Positions 47,221-60,761 of a stretch of 64,000 nt of DNA are shown piece after piece. This stretch comes from Drechslerella dactyloides (Eukaryota > Ascomycota > Orbiliomycetes > Orbiliales > Orbiliaceae), in NCBI GenBank assembly GCA_020064725.1, contig JAGTWJ010000007.1, forward strand, positions 620,001-684,000, given 5' to 3'. A program made the translations under genes and the position numbers. The notes below the pieces were generated by a model that made no database searches, was not told the DNA's origin, and worked only from the letters and a program-made list of their open reading frames with translations. Numbering within the stretch: position 1 is the first letter of the stretch; the number at the start of each line of letters is the position of its first letter.

Positions 47221-50200
47221 CTTCAAATACCTCGGATCATCACCACCTCGCTCCTTCCTTTTCTTTGTCCTTTCCCCCCCGTTCTTCCTTATCCCCGTCG
47301 CCTCTTCCCTTTCCCATCCCGTGTTCTTCCCCTCGTTCGTTCGGCGTCCTCTTTTGTCCGCGTTAATTCACGCTCGCTCGTTCGTTCGTTCGTGTCTCTC
47401 ACTGATACCCTTCGTCCGTTGTTCTTGAACCGGCACATCATCACTCGCTGCACTGCATTCGTTCGTTCGTTCCATCGCCAGCGAGCCCGCATCGCAGTTG
47501 TTTAGGGTTTCACGATACATCTGTCTTTTTTATCGATTTTAGTGGACTTGTGGGGGACATATCACATACGTTGCAATTGCGGTCTTGGAGATATTTGATT
47601 CACGTACTGGCTTGTACAAGTAATTGAAGTCTAACATCCAGACCAGAGCAACCATTCAGCAATATAATATCGATATATTTGTCTATTATATTGTTTTAGG
47701 GCTCAAGTATCACTCCCAGGAGAGATACAATTGGCCTTCCGTTGATTGTTCCTTCTGATATATATCGAGGTTTTCTTGATTAGCACTTGGACTTTCACCA
47801 CACACGCCTCACCGGTAGATAACATATCGGCTACCTGCTTCCATTTCGAGTACGATCTTTTAGCTTGAATCCACCTGTAGCTCCTTTTGTTTCCTTTGAG
47901 CGGAAAGAACAGGTTTGTGTAGCCTTGCAGTTATCACCGATTCGAAAGAGACGGCTGAACGGATTCTTCCATTGATTGCTTTTTGGGACGGTTTCAAAGA
48001 CTTCGAGTTTCTTATCGATTTACCTTTGACTTTTTTTTCCTTGCGAACTTTCGAATCACGACTTCTCACAGGACCAGTTTATTTTTTTTTGGCCTGCGGA
48101 CCCAATAATCGACTCGACGGGGAGGATTACGGACGCGGTAGGTTGAATCTGGTTGGCTTTGTGATACCCACGGCCCGGAACACGGTTTTCAGCCCAGACC
48201 TGGGCGTCGTCGGCACCCCGGTATCAAGAGAAAAATTAGGTCCGGGAGGATTCAAACTTGGTTACCAGCCTTCCTAATTCTCGACACTCGAAAAGCTAAA
48301 GAGAAAGGGGATTCCAGCGTAGCCCGCTTCACACTCCCCGGGACAGCAGCCTTTCAGACCGGACAGTGCATTTTCTTCCTTGCTCGTGCGGGCTGTCAGT
48401 TCGTTCCGCCTGTCGCCTGGAAACTCCGAATCGGGGCGCGTTCCCATTGACAGACAGACGGGACAGAGAGATCGCAGGGCCCAAGCCACTCTTTGCAGCA
48501 CTCCACTCCACTCTCGCCGCCACCAAACGAAACCCCTCATCACATTCCTTTCGCTTGATGCTTTTATGTCTTTTCCAGACACGACCTTGATTTCGACCGC
48601 TCATTTCACTATCGAACCACGACTTCTTTTTACGTTCTAGCCACGCAGCCATTCTTATTCATTCTTTTCGCCAGCCTTTCTTGTTTTTGCTTTTTTGCGC
48701 AGTGGGATCTTGTTCTTTCTCTCTATTTCGTTCAATTTCGTCTCGCAGCCCGCTATTGCGCACTTTGACGTACGACGGGGCGTCGTTGGAGGGAAAGGAA
48801 ACCAAAAACAGGCTACTGACTTATATATCAGCCCTGATATCCGAGAGAGAGCGTGCGAGGATCACCAACTCTCTCATTTAACTTCTGTGGGGAAAGGTTT
48901 ACTAGTATTAATTTTCCGGTCACGCCAAATTATATTAGAATCCGACAGCTAGCTAGTTGATTTAGCACCAAAAGGTCAAGAGGGGGGGGAAAACTACTTC
49001 GATACCGGAATCATCGAAATCACCAGACAGACCGACGTCCATCGATTAGTTCAGCTCCAACCACCAGCTCCACCAGCACGATCGATACTCGACTTCCCTG
49101 CAGCTCTGCATACATATCTGTCTTTGCTTATTTCCGCCCTTTCTTGTGATCGATTTGCCTGCTCACCCTCTTTTCTCGCTTTGCCTTTTTTATCCCTCCG
49201 TTCTCTGTCTGGGGTTTTAGACCCTCGGTGCAGACGCAAGACCCGTCCAGTCCAGTCCCGTCTCGATATCCAGTCTCCTGCCTTCGCATATCACCCGTCT
49301 GCAGGAAATACCAGCATCCGAGGCACACACCCACACCAGCTCCGCCAATAAATTAAGAAAGCCTCCACTATCATATAATAGGTGCATACCCTCCACACTC
49401 ACGCTCACACCTCCCCTCAGCCAGTTTAGTTAGTCGACGTCGACGCATACATATCACGCCTGCCCGCCTGCCCGCCTGCCTGTTCGCCATTCGCCTGAGC
49501 TTAGCCTCACTGACTACAAGCCTGACTGACGACGTACAGACGCAAACCAGACCACCCCTCCCCCCGGAGACCCACCAGCACCAGAAACAGAAAGATAGAG
49601 AAAAAGCAATACAGACACCGGAGCACCTAGTCTAGCCTATCCATCACTGCATTAACGAAAGGACATCTTAGCTTTCTTCTCCACTCGGGCTCCCTTCTCG
49701 GCTGCGAATCGAATAAACCTGTTCGATCAGCTATTCTCGGACGTAGACTTTCTTTCAAGGTAAGGTGATAAAGTGCGTCCGTTCAAGTTGCTTGCTCGTA
49801 AGCTTTCCCCCTTTGGATGTTTTTGATTTTATAATCACAGAATACCCTTGCCCGGACATATATCGTATCATCCATTCCTTCGTCCGGCTCTTCTTTTAAA
49901 GTTATTCTCACTTGGTGTTTTTCTTTTTTTTTTTCCTGCTCTTGTTTTCTCTTCACGCAATCGCTACTCCTCACGAGTCCGGTGCTGCTGCTGCTCTACG
50001 GAACTCTCCCCATTCACTGGGGTCTGCGCTTCTGCAAGCTGTTGAGGTTTTTATTTTTATCTTGGACAAGTGCCCTCGCTCTCAACCTTCGTTGGTGGGG
50101 CATTCTCCCTACCTCCCTCGCCACGGTCGCGGCATCCGATCTCGATAGATAGGTATTCTTATTTGTCTTGCTTGGTAGTACTATTTCCGCTCTCTTGATT

Positions 50201-53100
50201 TCCTGCCCACTTGCCGAGCCGGTATATCATATCACTGCAGATGGACGTTGACTTGTTTTGCTCCATCGGTCTTTGAAGCATTATCACGATCCGTCGTATG
50301 CATATACGCCACGACACGATCGGTCGATAGCTTCACGTTTTCTCCCCCCCACTTTTGCTTATTTCCTATCCTTCGTGCTGGCTATTCAGACCTTAGTTAT
50401 CTCATCCTATTGGCGGCCTGGCTTGAATCGAATCCTGGTCCTGAACATCGGTCGACGGGCCTGCTCCTCGACAGGTTTGTGCTTGCTCATTTCTTCTGTT
50501 GTTCCCTTGTCTGTTTTTCTCCTCTCGCCTCCAAGGGCCGAACGTTCACATGAGGACACGAGCTTGGATTCCGGGCAGCCTGCCTGCTGGCTAGCTCGGT
50601 CGTCAAGCACTCCGGCCGATGGGAACCCTCCGTTTGTTTGGTTTGGTCTCCTCACGAGTGCTGTCTTTGTCAGCGGACGGAGCGAGATCTAGAGAACGGC
50701 CTCTGGCAGCCCTGCAACGTACATTATATTTTGGAATCGGACTTTCTTTCGATCTCCTCATTTTTTCCTTCTGATATCTCGAGGACGGACGATGTCGTGT
50801 CTGCAGACTGCTTGATAGCTCCGGCTCGAGGCCCAACTGCAACTTGAGGTTGTGTTTATAGGCCCCCCCGTCGGCCGTGGGCGACCCACTGGCCTCTCAT
50901 TCGCCAGATCAGCCCGCCGCTGCCCACCTTTGGTCCTCCTCGGCCACACACCTTTAAACAGCTTCAAAGGCCTGGCTGACCGGCTGCTGGCCAACCAGGC
51001 TTCATTCCTCCCACACCCACCAAAAGCTTCGCTTTTAATAATAAAGGGCTCTACAGAATAGGAATAATCTATTGCCTGTTCATATCGGGGACTCTTAACT
51101 AGCCGGACTACACACACACACGCACACCACTCGCACCGGCTGGCTGGCTGGCGACCGACCGCAAATACCCTAACGGGATCTTGTGTGCCAATTTACCTAC
51201 CTGCCGGTTTTGCTGCTAGTTGCTTCTTCCTCTTATAAGTTCGCCGCTCCCTGCTGCAGCTCATCGTTGCGTCTTCCAGCCGGCGTCCGGCCTCTCTCTT
51301 TTATTCTTACTCGGTGCGGTGCTAGTCGACTTTACTGGTTGTGCTATTCTTACGTTTACGTCGTCGTCGTTGTTGTCGTCTGCCCTTCTTTTAAATTTAT
51401 CTCGAAGTGTTTACTTTTGCTTGATATTTTTATTCCTGCCGGTCTATGACCTCTGTGGTGTTTCGTTCTCGCGTCTATTGGCCGTGCATACTATACCACC
51501 AGGACGGACTCTTTTAACTGACGGTGGCCGTGAAAAGCAGCTGGAACTTACGCCCAGTCCATCAGATCCCGCTCAGCTCGAAGTCGCACAGGTACATTCC
51601 GCATTTCCATCCGTCCAGCCATCCCATCCATTGCGGCCGACAGTGCATATACGCTCCGGCGCAGAGGTACGTACGTATACGTTCGCTCGTCTGTCCAGCC
51701 AGACACCGAGTTCACCACAACCTACATACACACATACATACCTCCCTGCCTGCTCTCTGCAAGCAGCCAATCACGCGTGCGTCTGAGCAGGTCGGTCCTG
51801 CAAGTCGCGAATCTGCTTTAAGCTGCCTGCCTGCCTGTCCTCCGCTCACCTGATTTCCTTTTAACTTTTTCTTTTTCCGTTCCCTTCTTTTTTTTTTTAC
51901 TTTTTAATCTTGCTCTTCGTCTTTAGCTTTTGCCCTGACAATCTTGTTTTTGCGACAGACAGACAGACAGACATACCGCCAGGCAGGACTCCGGACGCTA
52001 CATTACGCTATTTTGCAGTTAGTTTCCGAGGGACGATAAAAACTCGATCGAGTTCGAAGAACGAACGAACGAAAGGGTTTCGCATTCTCAGATTCTCGGC
52101 TGGGGCTCTTGGACGGATACTTTGTTCTTGCGCGTTCGGCTCTTTCTTTTCTTTTTTCAAATTTCGCCCAAGTGCCTCCTTTCCACGCATCCGAGCTTAA
52201 GCTTTGTGGTTTGGTTGTTTTCTGGAAGCGAACATCGATCTCCAGACGGAGGCAGCGTGGACCAGTTTATTTTCATTTCAGCCGGGGTGGACGAACGCTA
52301 GTTTGACGTTATCTGCGAACTCGCACGCCACGAACGCTGCGATCTGCCTTTCGGATATACTATTTTAGTTTTTTCCTCGGTCGTCCGTCCATCCGGCCAG
52401 TCATCGCTCCTCCACCGGTTCGACGAAGGGGAACGGACATCGATCGCGACAACGGGATAGCAGAGCCCGCGAAGGACCGACACGACAGACGCGGGACGAC
52501 GACGAGACCGGTGTAATTCCGACCTAGCGACTGTCGTACGTTAGTAGCAGCTTGGAGGGACCATCAACGGACGCAGATTCGATTCGCTGCAGTCCGGTTC
52601 GAGCGATTGCGTGAGAAGGACGACGAGCGACACGACGACAAGCGGTATTTGCAGGCGGATTGTTCCTGATTCATCCATCCGTGGCCGGGGCCGGTAGCGT
52701 GCATCGGTGGAGGCGAGAAGCAGGAGAAGAAGAGGTCTGAAGTGAAGAAGAAGAAGAGTGGAGAGAAGAAGAAGACGACGAGTGCACCGGCGCACAGAAA
52801 CGTAGGTGCCCATGCTCCCTTCCGCCAACCACGTTGCTTTTCTGCGCAGGCCCGCCTGGCCAACGCATCCCGTCCCGCCGGGCAGCGTCATCGTGGCCGT
52901 CGACGGCTGTCCGTAGACGCTGCCTGGCTGTCACTCGCTTATCGTCCTATCATCACGGCCTGTCTCCGCCGGGCGGGCGTCTCGATTTTCGTGCTGTGGC
53001 GGGCTGGCGGCCGGTGGTTGCTTTTTGATCGATCGCGGGCCTCCGCTTGGGCTGCTCTTTAACTTTGTTGTGTGCTTGTGCTGAACCCGTCTGCAGGTCC
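47221..53100 (+). other. Six-kilobase C/T-rich non-coding region upstream of CBF1
   Basis: The + strand is strikingly pyrimidine-rich over almost the whole interval, with runs such as ctccttccttttctttgtcc. Simple repeats include ttcg (about 47336-47396 and 47456-47472), cgcctgcc (about 49460-49485), gaca (about 51957-51975) and gaac (about 52060-52075). Open frames are short or low-complexity with no domain. Such strand asymmetry is typical of fungal promoters and 5' leaders but usually spans only a few hundred bases. It could be a long 5' UTR with leader introns (candidate donor GTAAGG at 49762), a noncoding transcript, or several upstream promoters. Confidence 0.5.
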
Positions 53101-53116
53101 ACCACCACCACGCTAT

Positions 53117-53134
53117 CACGTGGCGATATATAAA
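53117..53134 (+). promoter_or_regulatory. CACGTG box next to a TATA box in the CBF1 promoter
   Basis: CACGTG (53117-53122), the binding site of Cbf1-type bHLH proteins, is followed four bases later by TATATAAA (53127-53134). A C/T-rich leader then runs to the ATG at 53290. The arrangement suggests a TATA-driven start about 130 nt upstream of the ATG and possible autoregulation. Confidence 0.6.
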
Positions 53135-53289
53135 CTCTCGGCTGCCCCGTCTATCGACCTCCATCCGTCCATCCAACCTTTCTCGTCACTCACTCGCTCG
53201 CCGAATCATCCCCGCTGGCGACCACCGTATTCGCCCGTTCTACCGACAGGACCCCTCGGCTTCCCCTCCTCTCGCCGAGATTGCCAACC

Positions 53290-54319
53290 ATGATGGCTGC
53301 TCACGTCGCCCAATCCACAGCGCAGCAAGCTATCGCGATGCAGGACCAGGCCGAATCGTCGGTGCCCTACGAAGACACTCCGAAGCAACCCTTAGCCACT
53401 CCTCAGTCGGCCGGCGAGACGGCAAACACCTCGCCCCAAAGCACCACCGAATCGACAGTCACCCAGAACAGGAAGCGGAAGCACGGCGAGGACGACGACG
53501 GCCCGCCCAGCCGCCGAACTTCCTTCCAGCGGTCGTCGCCAGGCTCGAACACAGGCCACCAAGGCGCCGCCGGCTTCATCTCAGTTAACAACTCTACAAG
53601 CTACGCGAACCTGGGGTCTCCACAGCACACATTACCGGCCTCGAATTCCTTGAACGGTGTCAGTTCAGTGGAGCATCAGATATCGCAGATAGGCGGGATG
53701 ATGGGCATGTCGCAGCCTCCGCTGCCGGGCGGTGATCACGAGTTCACATTGCTGAGCCAGCATGACTCTTTGAACCAGGCATCCAGCGTCCCCGGACCCG
53801 CGCCGCTGCCCGCTCGGCCGGCCCATATTGCCAACCCCGCCCCGATCACCAAGCCCCAGGTCGGAAGCGAAGAGTGGCACCGGGTCCGCAAGGACAACCA
53901 CAAAGAAGGTATGAACGGTTCAACGCACGATTATTCTAAGAGACGAAGTTGCTAACGTAATTTTCATATCTACAGTCGAGCGGAGACGACGTGAAACGAT
54001 CAACGAAGGCATCAACGAGCTCGCAAAGATCGTCCCCGGCTGCGAGAAGAACAAGGGCTCGATCCTGCAGCGGACCGTTCAGTACATCAACGAACTCAAA
54101 AAGGAGCTGGAGAAGGTCAACAACGACAGAGGGGTCGAGAAGATGCTCACCGACCAGGCCATGCGGGATCTCACAAACGCTAACGATAAGCTGAAAGCTG
54201 AGTGCGAGCGAGCGTGGAGAGAGGCCGACACTTGGAAGAAGGTCGTCTCGTCCGCAGAGAACAACAATAACAGCAGCAGCAACACTGCCAACAGTTCCGC
54301 GCCCGCCAGCCAGCAATAG
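53290..54319 (+). CDS. CBF1: Cbf1-type bHLH-leucine-zipper transcription factor
   Basis: Exons 53290-53908 and 53976-54319 join in phase (NHKE|VERRRR) to 320 aa. The first ~190 residues are low-complexity, with a basic patch (NRKRKHGEDDD). The bHLH begins near residue 194: WHRVRKDNHKEVERRRRETI, a loop with VPGCEKNKGSIL, and helix 2 RTVQYINELKKELEKV, running into a zipper-like helix to about residue 295. His204/Glu208/Arg212 are the class-B E-box contacts, predicting CACGTG binding. In yeast Cbf1 acts at CDEI of centromeres and in sulfur-amino-acid gene control with Met4; in filamentous fungi the metabolic role is the better supported one. ATGATG offers two adjacent starts; the first is used here. 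The tail is Asn/Ser-rich. Confidence 0.93.
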
Positions 54320-55620
54320 GATGATGGATGGACAGCTGCGTTTGATGGCTTGGATTTGCACAATACGACCCCGCACGGCCCTCCACCATACTTTCCACAT
54401 TTCCTCCCAAATCACACCAACGGCTATCCGCCAGAGTCTCACCATGAGCTTGCTTCTGTTTAGGAAGAGCTGGCTCTTAGGTGGTAGGATACGCTATTGA
54501 GAGCTGAATATTATCAACCTAACCACCGACGAATCGAAATCATATTCGTGGAACACCGTAACTACTCGCGCTGCTACCTCTTTAACTCTGCTGTTACTAT
54601 CTCGTTTGGCCACAAAATGGTGCGGTGCAAATGTTGTCCCTTTTTCCATCTCCTTACGAGCTGAGCTGCTTAGCTTCGGGATACTATCTCTTTCTCTCTT
54701 CTATTTTCCTGCGCTTCGTCATTTGCTTTCTATTACTTTTGCTAGATACTTACTTTACGGTGGTATTCTCCTTTTTTCACTCATGTCGAACTTGCGAAAC
54801 GACACGATCATAGCTTTCGCCGTTGCTTCTTTTTTTTTTCTCACGAGGCCTACTACGACAACCCTGCTTTCCGCGCGACCTGCACTGCCTCTTATCCATT
54901 TTCGATCGACTCGGAACCCGTCTTTCCTGTGCCATGAAATTCCTCCAGGACACACGAAATGCATCTAGGAGTTTTTTCACTTTTTTCTTTTCCTCGTTTT
55001 ACAATAGCGCTTTTCGTTTTCTCTTAACAGTACTGGATTTTAGTTTGTTAGTATCTTTCTCTTTTGTCGCTTCAACTCTTTCCGTTCCTTCCTTTTTAAT
55101 ACCAGATACACCGCTTCTTTGTATAAAACTATTACGATCTGACCTTTTTTTATTGCCACTTCGGTTCGTTTCTGTCCGTTCCTTAAGTTTATCGACGTTG
55201 ACGCGTTTTGTCTTGCCGTTACGGTCACATATATGTCCAGACGCCGAATAATGCAGCGAAAACAAGTAACCGTACTTGCTCTTTTTCGGTTCTGCCTGCT
55301 TGATTCTACTCCTCTTTTCTATTCTACTGTTGGTAGCTCTTCCTGTTGATAATTTGATATACTGTATACCTGTTTTTTATCTTTCTGCCCGTGTGCCCTT
55401 TTCCTATGTCTCATGGTCCGTCTTGCTGCTCCCGTTTTCTTTCCTATGTTACATGGTGTCTACTTTTCTAGCTTCAAAATCAAGTGTTCATTTCTCGATC
55501 CTCAACTCTGATTCTTGACTGTGTTTTTACATCGACCTTTTCTCCTTTTCTCCTATTTCCACTCGAGTTGTCTTTCTCTATCGATATTGCGGCGTGTGCG
55601 CTTGCCTGATAGGGAGCTAG
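54320..55620 (+). other. T/C-rich 3' flank of CBF1
   Basis: The + strand remains pyrimidine-rich for about 1.3 kb after the stop, with T runs (for example about 54830-54840), consistent with a long 3' UTR or a downstream transcript. Open frames here are hydrophobic by composition only (Leu/Phe/Ser from T/C-rich codons) and are not taken as genes. Confidence 0.4.
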
Positions 55621-57100
55621 CAGGGGCAGGGCAAAATACATGCAATGCTAATGAAGAATAAGTGCTTCCTTCTCAAAGGTTTCCTTCCCTCGAATTCCTG
55701 CCGTCAACCGATCGCTGAGAGCTTGACAAAAACAAACACGAGTTCGAGCAAGAATATACTACTTTCTATTCAACTAGTACCCTTTAGTATATAGCAGGTT
55801 TTATAGTTTGTATAATACAGTAGTGACTCGAAATTGATTCTATAACTATATGCATCACGTTACTATTACTTTTTGAATTAGCATTATCGTGCTCCAGTAT
55901 CACGTCTACAGTGCACCTGATTTCGCTTGTTGATGCACGCATGCACGTTGGGATGAATGGCGTGCGGCTGTGATTGTGTGGGTTTGCATGTGTTTACGCC
56001 GCAGCTAACTAGCGGACGGCTCGAGCTCGCTGGACGGCACGAACGATAACAACAACCGCGACGACCACCACTAGACAACTCCGGCTTCACACGTACGTTA
56101 TATTGTCAAGTTGCTTCGTGCATGCGTTAAATTGTGGTAAGTTGTTTTCTTCACACTGCATGCGGAAGAAGCCTTCGTGAGTGGGGTTTTCTCGGTTCCC
56201 CTTTTTTGCCCCTTCCTTCCTTCCTTCGATTCGGATCTTCGTGCGCAATTTGCAGGTTTACCCGCCCACCTCGAAACTCCGATGATGGCGCCGCGGCGTA
56301 CTTTGTAACTACGGCTGATGCGTGCGATAAATCGGCCAAGAACGCTCACGTCAGGATGGCTAGTATCACTTACTTATTGAGTCACTGACTAGCTAACGTT
56401 AAGATAAAATCATGTGTGCGAATGAGGGGTAGGGTAAGGAAGGAAAGACCGGACTTCCCGTCCCTTGCTTACTTGAATTTTATAAATTTCCAACGGCAGC
56501 GGGCGCGAAGTACTGGCAGGCCAGCAGAGGTTAACGTTTAATGAAGATTTGATTGATTAGCAGGGAGGGGCGGCAGGGGGCGGGCGGGGAAGCACAAGGC
56601 GAGGGAGGGGAGTCGAATGAAGAAAGGCGGGCGAAGACTAACTAGACTGCAGGGCATGCAGAAAGAGGGGTTTTGATTCCTTTTGTTCTTCCTTTCCGCT
56701 TGTCTTTCCGCTTGCCTTTCGGTTCCCTGTTGTTATTCTCTCTCCTTGAAATTTTCTTCCCGTTGTATGTTCCAGGCTTCCGTATTTTGTTCTCCGCCCG
56801 GGTTTACGATGTTCGATTCCGCTGCTTTGATTCTTGCCCTTTACCTTACAAGTCTTTGTTTTTCTTTATCCGTAATTGCCAGAGAGGATGATGTAAACGG
56901 CTTGTCGGTCCAGACCGCTGCTTGTCTGTTTCGCCTTGGAGGAACATGTGGATTCGAACGCCATTGGAGTGTTTTGTAATCTTCTTGAAAGGTGGAAGCA
57001 GAGCACATCTCGCACGCATCCATGCATGACGGTAAGATAGGGGCAGTTGGCCTGGCTTGACGGACAGCAGGTAGGCAAAGGAACTAACCGTCAAGCCCAG

Positions 57101-57124
57101 TAAGTCAGTCAGTCAGTCAGTCAG
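57101..57124. repeat. (AGTC)n microsatellite
   Basis: Six tandem agtc units occur within the gene-poor region right of CBF1. Confidence 0.8.
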
Positions 57125-60100
57125 TCAACCAACCAGCATAACCAGCCAGTTGTATAATTGTCGACGGCCGGGCTAGAGCCTCGACCCGACATGGGATGGG
57201 ATGCCCATGCCCACCCCGCCGGCCGGAACGTTTTACGAGGAAACGAGGAAAACCGATCGATAAAAGGCCTCACTGCATACGCCCAATCAACCAGGCAGGC
57301 AGGGAGACCAGTCGACCTTTGTACCGGCAAGTACCTTATACTTCAGTGCACCTCCACCATGCACACCCTACCAGCGCCGCCATGACATGATATGACGGCG
57401 TCCATGCATGCAGCAGCAGCCATGTTTTCCCCTCACTCACTCACCTCGAGCGCAGAGGGCTAGGCAAGAGTGGGGAAACATTATAGCGCGGCATGTGTGA
57501 CACCGCAGGCAGGTACTATAGGGCATTCGTATCAATTGCGATCGTCAAAGGTCAAGTATGCATGTCACGTTCAAATATTAATGAGCTCTTGGGGGGGTCC
57601 CGCCGGTCCGAGTGCGATTGGGCTGGATTGATGCGACGTGACAGGACGGCGGACGGTCATGCCTCTGCTGCCGCTGTCGCGTTCGGGAGGGGACGTCTAC
57701 CTATCCGTCGATCTCTTGGGGTGTTCTTTTTAACTGGCTGGATTGTAATTGGTAGGATAATAATGTGCGCGAGTGAGTATCTTATCGTTATCATTAATTT
57801 CCCAGAGCCCCAGTGGTTCACGAAAGAGGCTTGTAAGGAGAAGTGAGTAAGTAAGTAAGTATATTGTGAGGCTTTAAGGGCCTGCGGTATACGGTTGAAT
57901 GCCTCATATGATCACGCTAAGCTATACGTCAATATCGATAATCATGAATGTTACCAGCCTTGTAACGGACAGACAGATTGTGTGTACAGCTGCAAGCACA
58001 TGGCCAGAATCCGACACAAGTACAATGTAATATGCAGGATTCGTAGATATTTTTGGAGGGTACTGTAGTACGGCATTACAGCGCATGCATCGCTCATCGG
58101 CACTTTCCAGAAGCTGGAAAATTGCGAGACAGATATTAGCATCCGCTCAAGCTAATGGACGAATGCGAACAGGGAATCGACGGGAGAGTGTGCAAATTTG
58201 CCGCAGAGCAGGGTGCGATGCAGATACAGACTCAGGTCAGCGGTACTGTTAAATTGAGGTTCTGCTTTCTCGTTGTCGAATGACCCCTCCTCTGGATACT
58301 CTTGAGGAAGGCTGCTGCGCTGCGCTCAGGTGTGTCCCGGCAGGCCGACGTGCATGAATGGCATGGTTTGCAATTGATCTGCGGGGAGCGCTTCTGCTTC
58401 TCGGGCTGGCAGGTAGTACAGGCTGCAGCCGTGAGCTCCAGATACCAGGCCAGGTGGCTGCCAGCGGTAATACATGCACACGTACGATACGATACGAAGC
58501 AGCTCGTGGTTTCAAGCTGGATAGAATGTTATTCAAAGGGGGGTGTCCGATATCACATCACTATCACACATACGGACCCTAACCAGCACCGTCGAGCTAC
58601 TATAGCTGCACGTACCCATTCAGCGCCTAGCTAGCTTTGAGGCTGTGAATTCTCCACGTTTCCTGTGCGAGTGCGTGCATGCGTGCGTAACCTAACTGAC
58701 CTACCTGGAAGGAAGGGAGGAGAATATTAGCTTCGCGCAGCTTGAAAATTTGAAATTCATGCACTGGTGCGTGCGAACCTCGAAATTCCACATCTTGATA
58801 TATCGAGCTATGACTATAACTAGAACTAGAACTATAGCTACCCCAATTTTCTTGGTTCCGCCCGGACGTCTGGACCAGATCACGGACGTCCGCAGGTTCG
58901 AAAACTTTAAGCTTCGTGTTAAGCCTCTTAAGCCCTTGTTATAATATCACAGCCTGCTATGTGTTTGCTGGCGGTAAAAAATAAATTAACTGCCCCTCCA
59001 CACGTTACCGTTCCCACAGACTGGACCGTCAAATCAGTGCGCATTGCACGCATGGCATGAACGAACACCGTAATGTAAGAAGAGTACGGACGGACGAGCG
59101 AACGAAACGGACGGACGTCCATAATTGCTTCTGTGACGAGTCTGCGGAACCCGTGACGACGATCATGTTCGTCTCCGGGTTAGTTGCCCTCTTCGCTTAT
59201 ACGGCGGGGGGTGCGAGGCCGGGGTGTGCATGTGCTGCCCGGCCGGCTTGAATTCCGTTTTCCCTCTTTTTCGAGAAACGGGAATACTATTCGGGAGGGT
59301 TTGTATTCTGGTACTTTTTTGGGGAGAAGTTTAACCAATATTCTGTCCGGATATCATGGCTGTAGGTATGCCGATATCTGGCGTGCAGCAGATCATATCG
59401 AGCAGCTGATATCATATCGCATCATATCATAGCATGGGTGTTATTGAAATCACGCCCTTGTTGCAATTTCTCGTTCATGTCGCGATAAGTTTGCGGTTGA
59501 GTTAACTTGCGATACGACGTGCACGCTCGATCCGTACGTAACGTGCGTGCGATAGATAAAACATCGCCACCATCACGATCACAGAAGTTTGAAGCCGATC
59601 GATCCAACTGCGGACCAGCAGATCGTTCGTACGGACGAGGGCGAGCGACCAGGCAGACCGCCCGCCGCGGCCGGCAAGCTGAAACGGACAAAGACAAGCT
59701 GATAATACGTACTAGCGCAGTTACGTATGACTGTCCGTGATGGTTTTTTTTTGTTTCCATGAATTTACGGGAGGGGTAAGGAAACCAGCAGATCTGAGCA
59801 CAGCAGGAGCTATGACTCCTCTGCTTGAATCGCTACTGCCTGGAATTTTTTCAAGTTGCCATGGCCGTCACGAGGGAAGTCACGCCATGCAAGCCACCAA
59901 GGCGGACGTACGAGCCTTTCGTTTCCTTTCTTTCGAGCGCTAGCCGGCCAGCCAGCTGCGTCAACGAAGCAAGTACCTGCTCGCATACGTACGGTACATG
60001 CATACAGACATATAATGTACTGGACGATATGGAGGTCAGAAATTATACCCGTGCTAGCTCCAGTTGGCTGGCTAGCTCGGGAATCGAAGTACTAGCTGCC

Positions 60101-60761
60101 GGCCTGGAGCGAGCGGGGCACCGGGGAAGGCATGCCGAAAAGGGCGGACCAGGACCAGCTAGGTAGCTTGAATGCTCGTCCGTACGTTCATCAATACAAA
60201 TACCTTGACGGACTAGAACTGCGATGTGATGTGATGTGATGTACGTGATGCAGATGAAATTCGCCCCACCGAATATATATAACACTTATATGAAAAGCGT
60301 AGCTATAGCTAGATATGTCTCATGTTGTGGGGTACGTACGGGTCTGAGCTTGGAGCGCTAACGTTAGGTAGCTGCGTGGACTCCGGACCGATAAGAGCGC
60401 CAACCGGATAACGACGCATACCAATCATTTCACTACCTACTAGTACGTGCATCTATACAAGTGGCGAATAGGTACGTATACTAGCTCGATAGAGGAGTAT
60501 TAGAGTTAGTTGGTGGTCTGTTAGGGGTCTGTTTGGGAAGTGCAGGGTGGTATCGACACTTTACGTTACGTCGCATGACTGTTAACGATCTCATTAGCGT
60601 TATGTATTATCTAAAGGTATTCCGAATGGATATAAACGATTGGAAGGAATAGCTTAGTATCGACCGACCTGTACATGCATACATGGTGGATGTGCATGCA
60701 TAGCCAAGGCTGCAGTATCAACTCTTCCAAGTTTTACATATGACGGAAAAGCAATATATGT

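Noticed and set aside
47336..47472. Repeated ttcg blocks as a possible CRISPR or satellite array
   Set aside because: Units are 4 bp and irregular with no conserved repeat-spacer pattern. These are ordinary microsatellites in a eukaryotic genome.
51220..51786. 188-codon plus-strand ORF in the C/T-rich region
   Set aside because: Leu/Ser/Pro-rich composition follows directly from pyrimidine-rich DNA; no domain and no intron signals.
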